From positions 1 to 7,918 of the forward strand of contig JAUXDE010000084.1 in assembly GCA_030618495.1 (NCBI GenBank): DNA of 7,918 bases, written 5' to 3'. Below, piece by piece: positions 1 through 5,879 of this stretch (position 1 is its first letter; every line of letters begins with the position of its first letter). This DNA comes from Clostridia bacterium (GTDB lineage Bacteria; UBA6262; WVXT01; JAUXBS01). Both the position numbers and the translations under genes were made by a program. Below the pieces are notes generated by a model. It was not told the origin of the DNA and made no database searches. It saw only the letters and a list, made by a program, of their open reading frames with translations.

Positions 1-1
1 T

Positions 2-1150
2 GTTGACGTTACAGAGTTAAGACTTAACCATGCGGTACATGCTTCTGATATTGAAAGAGAAAATATTAGGATAATATCGCCTGATAGCCAAGTATTATGT
101 AGTTGCTCAATTACTAGAGCAGCAGTAGCAGCCGGAGAGGATGAAGAAGGCGAAGAGGGTGAAGAGGGTGAAGAAGGAGTTGAAGGCGAAGAAGGAGTTG
201 AAGGCGCAGAGAGCAGAGCAGGGCAGGAAAAGTCGCAGTTTTTTGGTTTTATTGATGATAGTAATGCAAGGCAGCTTTCCTATCTAATACAGTCGGATTC
301 CCTTGAAAACATTACCGCGGTGCTTTCCTATTTAACTCCGAGTCTTGCCAACAGGGTGATGTATTATTTCTCTCATGACTTGAAGGTTGAGGCAGCAAAA
401 AGTCTCATTACCCCGAGGCCGGTAATGCCTGCAGTGGCAAGAAAACTGGAAGAGGATATCAAGGAAAAAATTGATTTTGTGATCGGCGGCATTGAACATC
501 TTGTGGAAATACTTGATGAGGCTGACAATAGCACGAAAGAGGAGATACTGGGTTTTCTTCATGAAAAGGATCCGGAACTTGCCGTGAAGATGAGAAAGTC
601 CCTTGTCGGTTTTGAAAACATTTCACTGGTTGATGATAGTTCCCTGCGTATGCTCATGAGGAAAGTTCCCCTGCCAACGATGGCTGTTGCTCTTAAGGGC
701 GCGAATAATGAAACAACCAAGAGGATTGTTGACAGGTTGCCTGAAGGGACAGCGGCGATGATAAGGCAGGAACTGGATTTAGGCAAGCCGGTAAAACAAA
801 ATGTAATAGATGAAGCGCAGCGTAAAATCATAAAGATTGCGCGTGAACTGGAAAAAAATGGGAAAATCACGATAAAAAGGGAAGTGGAATTCAAAATAGA
901 GGAACAAGAGGAAGAAAAGAAAAGACAAGAAGAAAAAATAAGTAAAGTTGCGGGTATGGTCGATGATGAAGTACCGGAATCAGAAAAGGCAAAAGGGAAT
1001 TATTTAAAATGGCTGATAATCGCCGGTGTCATGGGGGTGGTTATCGCAGGTTGGCTGATTTTAAGGCAACCGGAGGTGAGGAGCAGGATGAGGAGTATTA
1101 TGGGAAACGCCTCCAAAGAACAGAAGGAAATGTTCATTCCGGAGGAATAA
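2..1150 (+). CDS. FliG-like protein with acidic repeat and C-terminal membrane anchor (5'-partial)
   Basis: The frame is open from base 2 to the TAA at 1148-1150, giving 382 residues, so the start lies upstream; the GTG at 320 is internal. Residues 80-290 resemble FliG middle and C-terminal domains: an F-x-F-I-D-D opening, the GG turn near 163, a DPELA segment, FENISLVDD, ALKGA at 230-234, a GKPV turn and an EAQRKIIKIARELE helix. In flagella FliG forms the rotor ring and switch. Here EHPQ is absent, and of the E. coli torque residues only the Lys of ALKGA is kept exactly; by eye R281 is Gly, D288 is Gln, D289 is Glu and R297 is Lys. A Glu/Lys-rich helix (about 296-312) and one membrane segment (about 334-355) follow, then an Arg-rich tail. 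Residues 1-35 vaguely resemble the end of a FliF/YscJ ring-building domain. FliG homology is fairly sure; a motor role is doubtful. Confidence 0.8.
   Translation, partial: VDVTELRLNHAVHASDIERENIRIISPDSQVLCSCSITRAAVAAGEDEEGEEGEEGEEGVEGEEGVEGAESRAGQEKSQFFGFIDDSNARQLSYLIQSDSLENITAVLSYLTPSLANRVMYYFSHDLKVEAAKSLITPRPVMPAVARKLEEDIKEKIDFVIGGIEHLVEILDEADNSTKEEILGFLHEKDPELAVKMRKSLVGFENISLVDDSSLRMLMRKVPLPTMAVALKGANNETTKRIVDRLPEGTAAMIRQELDLGKPVKQNVIDEAQRKIIKIARELEKNGKITIKREVEFKIEEQEEEKKRQEEKISKVAGMVDDEVPESEKAKGNYLKWLIIAGVMGVVIAGWLILRQPEVRSRMRSIMGNASKEQKEMFIPEE
143..205 (+). repeat. In-frame tandem repeat encoding an acidic Glu/Glu/Gly linker
   Basis: Nine-base units encoding Glu-Glu-Gly or Gly-Glu-Glu run from 143 to about 178. 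They merge into two exact 18-base units (170-187 and 188-205), each encoding EEGVEG. The repeat corresponds to residues 48-68 of the FliG-like fragment and separates its N-terminal segment from the FliG domains. It is probably a flexible, strongly acidic linker, and its DNA repetition makes copy-number change by slippage likely. Confidence 0.85.
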
Positions 1151-1583
1151 TGTATTTGTCGTAAAGAGGCTTATACTTACCTGAATTTAAAATATTTACC
1201 GTATTTCTATTATCATACTGCAAAACATCCCCGGTTCCGCAAACAAGCGGTTCATGGTATTTCCGCAGGTAGCTTTCCATAATCCTGCGGTCTGTTTCGT
1301 CAAAATCATTGACTGGCACTTCTGCAACCTTGTATATAAGGATACTGTCCTTAGGTTTGTTCCTTTCCCAACAGCTCTTCCTGAGTTCAAAAGGGTACAA
1401 TGATTCATCAGAAGGTCCCGTGGACTGACCGATATCAATCAGTTCATAGCTGGAAGGAATCCAGTTGTTTCTAGTCCCTTTTTTTGCGGCAATCACCATG
1501 AACAGGCATTCATGTTCCGTTATTCGGCTTACCTGTTCATAAGGGCCTTTCCATTGTAGTATTATGGTAATGTATTTTCTCAT
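1134..1583 (-). CDS. Hypothetical protein, possibly GIY-YIG-like fold
   Basis: This 149-residue protein starts at the ATG at 1583, preceded by an AAAGG-type ribosome site about 9 bases upstream on the minus strand. I do not firmly recognise the family. The layout hints at a GIY-YIG-like fold: an N-terminal strand region (LFMVIAAKKG, 27-36), then YELIDIGQS (46-54), which recalls the second strand and its following Gly-Gln, and a helix with RRIMESYLRKY (99-109), which recalls the Arg and acidic residue of the GIY-YIG nuclease helix. The first strand lacks a clear GIY motif, so catalysis is uncertain. There is no signal peptide or membrane segment. The gene converges on the FliG-like gene and their 3' ends overlap by 17 bp. 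Gene reality is likely, function unassigned. Confidence 0.6.
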   Translation of the reverse strand: MRKYITIILQWKGPYEQVSRITEHECLFMVIAAKKGTRNNWIPSSYELIDIGQSTGPSDESLYPFELRKSCWERNKPKDSILIYKVAEVPVNDFDETDRRIMESYLRKYHEPLVCGTGDVLQYDNRNTVNILNSGKYKPLYDKYIIPPE

Positions 1584-1752
1584 GGTTAATAACCTTTACA
1601 GTTGTGTCACTAAGACTAGACTAACCACACTATCGGAGTGACCTTTCAATAATACTATATATTTATATAAAATATGATAGCATAATTCAAGTAGAAAAAA
1701 ATCATTATTTGTTATTGCTTCCTTAAGATTCTCATGCCATTTATTTTTTTGA

Positions 1753-1780
1753 TTGAAATATCTTTATCATTTTGTATAAT
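1753..1780 (+). promoter_or_regulatory. Sigma70-type promoter for the tRNA-Gly/tRNA-Cys unit
   Basis: A TTGAAA box at 1753-1758 and a perfect TATAAT at 1775-1780 are separated by 16 bases. The expected transcription start is near 1787, about 9 bases before the tRNA-Gly 5' end. No obvious terminator follows the tRNAs, so this promoter may also feed the redox operon that begins at 2012. Confidence 0.7.
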
Positions 1781-1795
1781 AGGATTTCATGATAT

Positions 1796-1867
1796 GCGGA
1801 TGTAGTTTAGTGGTAAAACGACTGCTTGCCAAGCAGTAGAGCGTGGGTTCGATCCCCATCATCCGCT
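1796..1867 (+). tRNA. tRNA-Gly (anticodon GCC)
   Basis: The cloverleaf folds cleanly: acceptor stem GCGGATG with CATCCGC, a D arm containing AGTGGTA, anticodon stem 1821-1825 with 1833-1837, loop TTGCCAA with anticodon GCC at 1828-1830, and a T arm with GGTTCGATCC. The discriminator is T1867 and the CCA tail is not encoded. It decodes GGC and GGU. It sits 19 bases before tRNA-Cys in the same transcript. Confidence 0.96.
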
Positions 1868-1886
1868 TTTTCCAGGGGGCTATTAC

Positions 1887-1959
1887 GGCGTGGTACCCAA
1901 GTGGCTAAGGGATCGGTCTGCAAAACCGCCATTCGCCGGTTCAAATCCGGCCCACGCCT
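1887..1959 (+). tRNA. tRNA-Cys (anticodon GCA)
   Basis: Acceptor stem GGCGTGG pairs with CCACGCC. The D stem is CCC/GGG, the anticodon loop is CTGCAAA with GCA at 1920-1922, and the T stem GCCGG/CCGGC closes a TTCAAAT loop. The outermost anticodon-stem pair is a T-C mismatch, leaving four pairs. The discriminator is T1959 and CCA is not encoded. It lies 52 bases upstream of a very cysteine-rich operon on the same strand. Confidence 0.95.
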
Positions 1960-1980
1960 TTCAATAAGCATTCCGGCATT

Positions 1981-2004
1981 ATTAAAATTAGTTTTAATCG
2001 GAGG
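1981..2004 (+). promoter_or_regulatory. AT-only hairpin abutting a strong Shine-Dalgarno site
   Basis: A perfect 7-bp inverted repeat, ATTAAAA (1981-1987) and TTTTAAT (1992-1998) with loop TTAG, ends two bases before GGAGG (2000-2004). That ribosome site is 7 bases before the ATG at 2012 and fixes this as the operon's first start. The stem is A/T only and lacks a trailing U run, so it is not a terminator. It could be a DNA operator or a weak RNA element; this is inference. Confidence 0.5.
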
Positions 2005-2011
2005 TTCCAGG

Positions 2012-2545
2012 ATGAAGGGTATTATTTATATTGATATAGAAAAGTGTCTTGGTTGTAAATCATGTGAGTTGGAATGCGCTGTTGAGCATTCTAATTTCAA
2101 GGATTTGCTTAAAACAATAAAAGAGACGCCACTGCCTCAATCCAGGGTTAGCGTTGAAGCTTTAGGTGACATATCAATGCCAATGCAATGCAGGCATTGC
2201 GAAGATGCTCCGTGCGTGGCAGTGTGTCCGACAAAAGCTATGAAAAAAATGGGTGTTGAAGAACCTGTGTTGGTGGAAGATAAGTTATGTATCGGATGCA
2301 AGCTGTGTGTCCTGGTTTGTCCCTTCGGGGTTCTTAAAATGAACAAAGAAGGAAAGGTCGCGATAAAATGCGACCTGTGTATAGAAAGAACTAAAAAAGG
2401 CGAAGAGCCTGCCTGCGTTAATGCCTGCCCGACACACGCAATTCAGTACAAATCCATTGATGAAATTGTGGATGAAAAGAGGGGGAAAGCTGCTACTGAC
2501 TACCTGGTCGTCCTTGAAGAGAAGAAAAAGAAGGCCGGTAAATGA
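2012..2545 (+). CDS. CooF/HycB-like ferredoxin with four [4Fe-4S] clusters
   Basis: This 177-residue protein starts at the ATG at 2012 behind a GGAGG site; the open frame runs further upstream only through the tRNA genes, so longer starts are wrong. Sixteen cysteines form four cluster motifs: C12/15/18/22, C60/63/68/72, C93/96/99/103 and C120/123/135/139. This is the electron-transfer subunit pattern of the DmsB/HycB/CooF family. The first motif (CLGCKSCELECAVEHS) and the QCRHCEDAPC segment most recall CooF, which carries electrons from CO dehydrogenase to a hydrogenase or another acceptor. There is no signal peptide or membrane segment, so it should be a cytoplasmic electron wire. It is the first gene of the operon and overlaps the next by 4 bases (ATGA), suggesting coupled translation. 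Its catalytic partner is not in the window; HycB-type formate dehydrogenase or hydrogenase partners are equally possible. Confidence 0.88.
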   Translation: MKGIIYIDIEKCLGCKSCELECAVEHSNFKDLLKTIKETPLPQSRVSVEALGDISMPMQCRHCEDAPCVAVCPTKAMKKMGVEEPVLVEDKLCIGCKLCVLVCPFGVLKMNKEGKVAIKCDLCIERTKKGEEPACVNACPTHAIQYKSIDEIVDEKRGKAATDYLVVLEEKKKKAGK

Positions 2546-2994
2546 ATACTGATAAAGTTGATGGAATAATAAAAAAATACGGAAAAGAACAGTCTGCAAT
2601 AATGTCAATTCTGCAGGACATCCAGTCGGAATACAATTACTTGCCGCGTGAAGCTTTGGAGCAGGTGTCCAAAAAGATGAGTATCCCCTTGAGTAAAATA
2701 TACGGTATAGCGACATTTTACAAGGTGTTCAGCCTGACTCCGCGGGGCCGGCACCTGATTAAGGTATGTCTCGGAACCGCCTGTCACGTGCGCGGGGCTC
2801 CGCAGATACTTGAAGAAATTGAAAGGAAAATAGGGATACGCGCCGGTGAGACGACCGGCGACCTTAAGTTTACTTTGGAGAGGGTGAATTGTCTCGGCGC
2901 TTGCGCCCTGGGGCCGTTGGTAATGATTAACAATGATTACTATGGCCAAATGACTTCAGCCAAGGTTGACAAAATCCTTAAAGCTTATGATTAA
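2542..2994 (+). CDS. nuoE: NuoE/HydC-type [2Fe-2S] thioredoxin-like subunit
   Basis: This 150-residue protein has the normal length for the NuoE, HndA, HoxE and HydC family. An N-terminal helical region (about 1-60, with IQSEYNYLP and IYGIATFY) is followed by a thioredoxin-like domain. Its [2Fe-2S] ligands are C76 and C81 (CLGTAC) and C117 and C121 (CLGAC). In complex I and NAD-linked hydrogenases this subunit sits beside the FMN site of the NuoF partner and tunes or relays electrons. The start codon overlaps the stop of the CooF-like gene (ATGA), and its 3' end overlaps the NuoF start by 8 bases, so the three proteins are probably made together in fixed ratio. The family call is firm; which enzyme it serves is not settled by the sequence. 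Confidence 0.93.
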   Translation: MNTDKVDGIIKKYGKEQSAIMSILQDIQSEYNYLPREALEQVSKKMSIPLSKIYGIATFYKVFSLTPRGRHLIKVCLGTACHVRGAPQILEEIERKIGIRAGETTGDLKFTLERVNCLGACALGPLVMINNDYYGQMTSAKVDKILKAYD

Positions 2995-4843
2995 GAAATT
3001 AAAAAACAGGACTGATTTAGAAAATCTAAAAGAATCAATATTGAAAAAAAAAGATAAAAAGAAACATTGCATAATAGTTTCTTCGGGAACATGCGGTCAA
3101 ACAAGCGGTTCAGAAAAAGTTATTGAAAAGTTCAAAGATGAAATAAAAAAACAAGACATGGGGAAGCAGGTGGAACTTAAAGTTACCGGTTGTCATGGGT
3201 TTTGTGAGGTCGAGCCCGTTGCCCTCATTCAACCTGAGGGAATATTTTATCAAAAATTAAAAGCTGAAGATGTGCCGGAAATCATCTCGGAGACGATTGT
3301 TAAAGGCAAGGTTATAGAGAAACTGCTTTACTCTGACACTGAAACAGGAAAGAAGATTCCTTACGAGAAGGACATACCGTTTTATAAAAAACAAAGCCGC
3401 ATTATTTTTGGAAATAACGTATTAATTGACCCGACAAGTATTGATGATTATATTGGAATCGGCGGGTACGAGGCTTTGGGTAAAGTGCTGTTTAAAATGA
3501 AACCCGAAGAGGTGATTGAAGAAGTAAAAAAATCGGGACTGAGGGGCAGGGGAGGCGGAGGTTTCCCTACCGGGAAGAAGTGGGGATTTTGCCGCCAGGC
3601 GGAGGGGGACGTGAGATATGTCATCTGTAACGCTGACGAAGGCGACCCGGGCGCGTATATGGACAGGAGTTTGCTTGAGGGGAATCCTCACAGCGTGCTG
3701 GAAGGAATGATTATCGGAGCGTATGCCATAGGTTCTTCCGAGGGGTATGTTTATATTCGCGCGGAGTACCCTTTAGCGTTAAAAAACCTTGAGAAAGCTA
3801 TTAGCCAGGCTGAGGGTTACGGCCTGCTTGGCAAAAACATACTGGGTTCGGATTTCAATTTCAGGGTAAAAATAACCCGTGGAGGCGGCGCTTTTGTCTG
3901 CGGTGAATCTACGGCTTTGATGGCGTCCATTGAGGGGCGCGTCGGTGAGCCGAGGGCGAAGTACGTTCATACCATAGAAAGCGGTCTGCGGGACAAGCCG
4001 ACAAACCTGAACAATGTTGAAACATGGGCTAATGTTCCCATGATTATCAGCAGGGGCGCTGGCTGGTACGCAAAGATAGGCACCCAAAAGAGCAAGGGGA
4101 CAAAGATATTTTCTTTAGTAGGGAAAATAAAGAATACCGGGCTGGTAGAGGTGCCGATGGGGATGACCTTAAGAGAGATTATCTATGATATAGGCGGCGG
4201 TATTCCGGGGGGTAAGAAATTCAAAGCGGTCCAGACAGGAGGGCCGTCGGGGGGGTGTATTCCCGAGGAGTTAATTGATTTGCCTGTGGATTTCGAACGC
4301 CTGGCCGAAGCGGGGTCAATGATGGGGTCCGGCGGGATGATTATTATGGATGAAGATAACTGCATGGTTGACGTGGCTAAGTATTTTGTTGATTTTTTAA
4401 GGGAAGAGTCCTGCGGCAAGTGCGTCCCCTGCCGGGAAGGACTGGAAAACATGTACAATATATTGGCCGGTATCACGGAAGGCAGGGGAAAGGAAGAAGA
4501 CATTGGTTTGCTTAAAGAACTGTCCGAGGTGCTTTCCGAAGGGGCTTTATGCGCGCTTGGGACTACGGCTGCCAACCCGGTCATGAGCACTTTGCGCTAC
4601 TTTCCGGAGGAATATGAAAGTCATATCCGGGACAAAAAGTGCCCCGCGGGTGTCTGCAAGGAACTGGTACTGTACAGCATAATCGAAGAAAAATGTAACG
4701 GCTGCGGGTTATGCCGAAAAAAATGCCCGGCAAAGGCAATTAGCGGCGAACCCAAGAAAGTCCATGTTATCAATCAGGCTGAATGCATAAAATGCAGGCA
4801 GTGTTTCGAGGTTTGTAGATTTGGAGCGGTAAAAATAGAATAA
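2987..4843 (+). CDS. nuoF: NuoF/HydB-type NADH- and FMN-binding subunit with C-terminal 2[4Fe-4S] ferredoxin
   Basis: I chose the ATG at 2987 (618 residues), which overlaps the NuoE-type gene by 8 bases; a TTG at 2966 would add seven residues. Domains in order: a thioredoxin-like domain (about 20-110; GTCG with C36, and GCHGFC with C69 and C73); the FMN and NADH domain (about 150-330) with GLRGRGGGGFPTGKKW at 184-199 and NADEGDPGAYMDRS; an SLBB segment; the N3-type [4Fe-4S] domain with C476, C479, C482 and C522; and a ferredoxin domain with C570/573/576/580 and C600/603/606/610. This is the layout of HydB and HndC, not of the shorter complex I NuoF. It should oxidise NADH or reduce NAD+ in the cytoplasm. 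In bifurcating hydrogenases this subunit is the proposed bifurcation site, but that role cannot be read from sequence here. Confidence 0.94.
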   Translation: MIKKLKNRTDLENLKESILKKKDKKKHCIIVSSGTCGQTSGSEKVIEKFKDEIKKQDMGKQVELKVTGCHGFCEVEPVALIQPEGIFYQKLKAEDVPEIISETIVKGKVIEKLLYSDTETGKKIPYEKDIPFYKKQSRIIFGNNVLIDPTSIDDYIGIGGYEALGKVLFKMKPEEVIEEVKKSGLRGRGGGGFPTGKKWGFCRQAEGDVRYVICNADEGDPGAYMDRSLLEGNPHSVLEGMIIGAYAIGSSEGYVYIRAEYPLALKNLEKAISQAEGYGLLGKNILGSDFNFRVKITRGGGAFVCGESTALMASIEGRVGEPRAKYVHTIESGLRDKPTNLNNVETWANVPMIISRGAGWYAKIGTQKSKGTKIFSLVGKIKNTGLVEVPMGMTLREIIYDIGGGIPGGKKFKAVQTGGPSGGCIPEELIDLPVDFERLAEAGSMMGSGGMIIMDEDNCMVDVAKYFVDFLREESCGKCVPCREGLENMYNILAGITEGRGKEEDIGLLKELSEVLSEGALCALGTTAANPVMSTLRYFPEEYESHIRDKKCPAGVCKELVLYSIIEEKCNGCGLCRKKCPAKAISGEPKKVHVINQAECIKCRQCFEVCRFGAVKIE

Positions 4844-4846
4844 GAA

Positions 4847-5605
4847 ATGATTAATCTAACTATTAACGGCAAAAAAGTCAGCGTAGAAGAGGGGTTAACC
4901 ATACTCCAGGCAGCAGAACAAATGGGTATCCGGATACCCACTCTTTGCTATCATGAAGCAGTGGTTGCTTACGGCGCCTGCAGGGTATGCCTGGTAGAGG
5001 TTGTAAGAAAGGGCTGGCCGAAGATGGTTACCGCCTGCAATTATCCCGTCCAGGAGAATATCGAAGTTAATACCAATAATGAGAAGGTGATAAAGATTCG
5101 AAAGTTAGTTGTAGAACTGCTTTTAGCGCGCTGCCCGGAAGTAAAGGAAATAAAGGATTTGGCAGAAGAGCTGGGTATTAAGGAAATAAGGTTTAAGAAG
5201 AAAAACGATAAATGCATACTTTGCGGTTTGTGTGTCCGCGTCTGTGAAGAAAAGATGGGAATAACCGCCATAGGTTCAATAAACCGGGGGACGATAAGGG
5301 ATGTGGCAACTCCTTATAATGATAATTCTGATGTCTGTATCGGCTGCGGGGCATGCGCTTCTATTTGTCCTACCGGAGCGATTAAAATTGAGGATGTTGG
5401 CGACATCAGAACGATTGACAAGTGGAATACAAAGGTTAAATTAAGGAAATGTGAGACATGCGGTAAGTATTATGCGCCTGTGCCGCAGCTAGATTCCTTG
5501 AAGGGAAAGACATCTGTGACGGAAGAATCATTTAAGATGTGCATGGATTGCAGGAGAAAAAAACTAGAAAATACTATGATAAACGCCAAAAAATCGAAGT
5601 ATTGA
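4847..5605 (+). CDS. HoxU/NuoG N-terminal-type iron-sulfur subunit with extra Cys4 tail
   Basis: This 252-residue protein follows NuoF after 3 bases, and its ribosome site is weak, so coupling is likely. An N-terminal plant-type [2Fe-2S] domain has C34, C45, C48 and C64. The next region normally holds the His-Cys3 cluster of NuoG, HoxU and [FeFe] hydrogenase HydA, but here it reads LLLARCPEVKEI, with one Cys (C96) and no His ligand, so that cluster is probably absent. Two [4Fe-4S] motifs follow, C123/126/129/133 and C164/167/170/174. The tail adds CETC (202/205) and CMDC (232/235), a likely zinc ribbon or extra metal site. There is no H-cluster domain, so this is not a hydrogenase. It should collect electrons from NuoF and hand them to a partner not seen here. 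It is the last intact gene of the operon. Confidence 0.88.
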   Translation: MINLTINGKKVSVEEGLTILQAAEQMGIRIPTLCYHEAVVAYGACRVCLVEVVRKGWPKMVTACNYPVQENIEVNTNNEKVIKIRKLVVELLLARCPEVKEIKDLAEELGIKEIRFKKKNDKCILCGLCVRVCEEKMGITAIGSINRGTIRDVATPYNDNSDVCIGCGACASICPTGAIKIEDVGDIRTIDKWNTKVKLRKCETCGKYYAPVPQLDSLKGKTSVTEESFKMCMDCRRKKLENTMINAKKSKY

Positions 5606-5651
5606 GTATATTTAGCGTTTTTTAGTGCATCAAATAAATGGAGTTCCAGGG

Positions 5652-5879
5652 CTACATGTAAAATGTAATGGAATACTGGATATTCTCATAACAGGCTTGA
5701 GGGGCTTTAAAAGTAATTGACTGCATATTGGTTCTTTTCAGTTCAATGAACAGACCCTGAAAATAGATACAGAAACTGATGAAGGCGGGTTTTGTAAAGA
5801 GAGACTCAAAGTTTTTTTTAAGAACCTTTTCAGGACATTTGGTTGTTTGGCTACAAGGCTTATCATATGAGCGCCTCAT
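5652..5879 (-). pseudogene. Transposase fragment, N-terminal 75 residues only
   Basis: Starting at the ATG at 5879, whose ATGA overlaps the stop of the DUF6788-like gene, the frame codes 75 residues and stops at 5652. The segment LFTKPAFISFCIYFQGLFIELKRTNMQS, shown here as LFTKPAF (27-33), FCIYFQGLF (36-44) and ELKRTNMQS (46-54), followed by YENIQYSITF, resembles the N-terminal helices of IS4/IS701-type DDE transposases (a 'skPqf..F..yl.Gll..' region followed by 'Y..lq.fl'). These enzymes are usually 400 or more residues, so only a small N-terminal part remains. An alternative is a small unrelated protein, but the position behind a DUF6788-like gene favours a transposase. Confidence 0.5.

Noticed and set aside
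143-205. CRISPR-like repeat array
   Set aside because: The repeats are contiguous, have no spacers, stay in frame and encode an acidic linker.
1606-1642. Inverted repeat GTCACT (1606-1611) and AGTGAC (1637-1642) upstream of the minus-strand hypothetical gene
   Set aside because: Only 6 bp with a loop of about 25 bases and no U run; expected by chance at this length. The surrounding 1584-1752 spacer is AT-rich and shows no clear minus-strand promoter.
1826-2011. Upstream extension of the CooF-like reading frame
   Set aside because: It runs through both tRNA genes. The GGAGG site and the family's usual N-terminus place the start at 2012.
4183-4590. Minus-strand open frame opposite the NuoF-type gene, and similar frames opposite the other large genes
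   Set aside because: Antisense shadows of well-supported genes, with Ser/Pro-rich compositions and no recognisable domain.
4847-5605. [FeFe] hydrogenase catalytic subunit (HydA)
   Set aside because: The N-terminal ferredoxin domains match in type, but the protein ends before any H-cluster domain and none of the H-cluster cysteine motifs is present.
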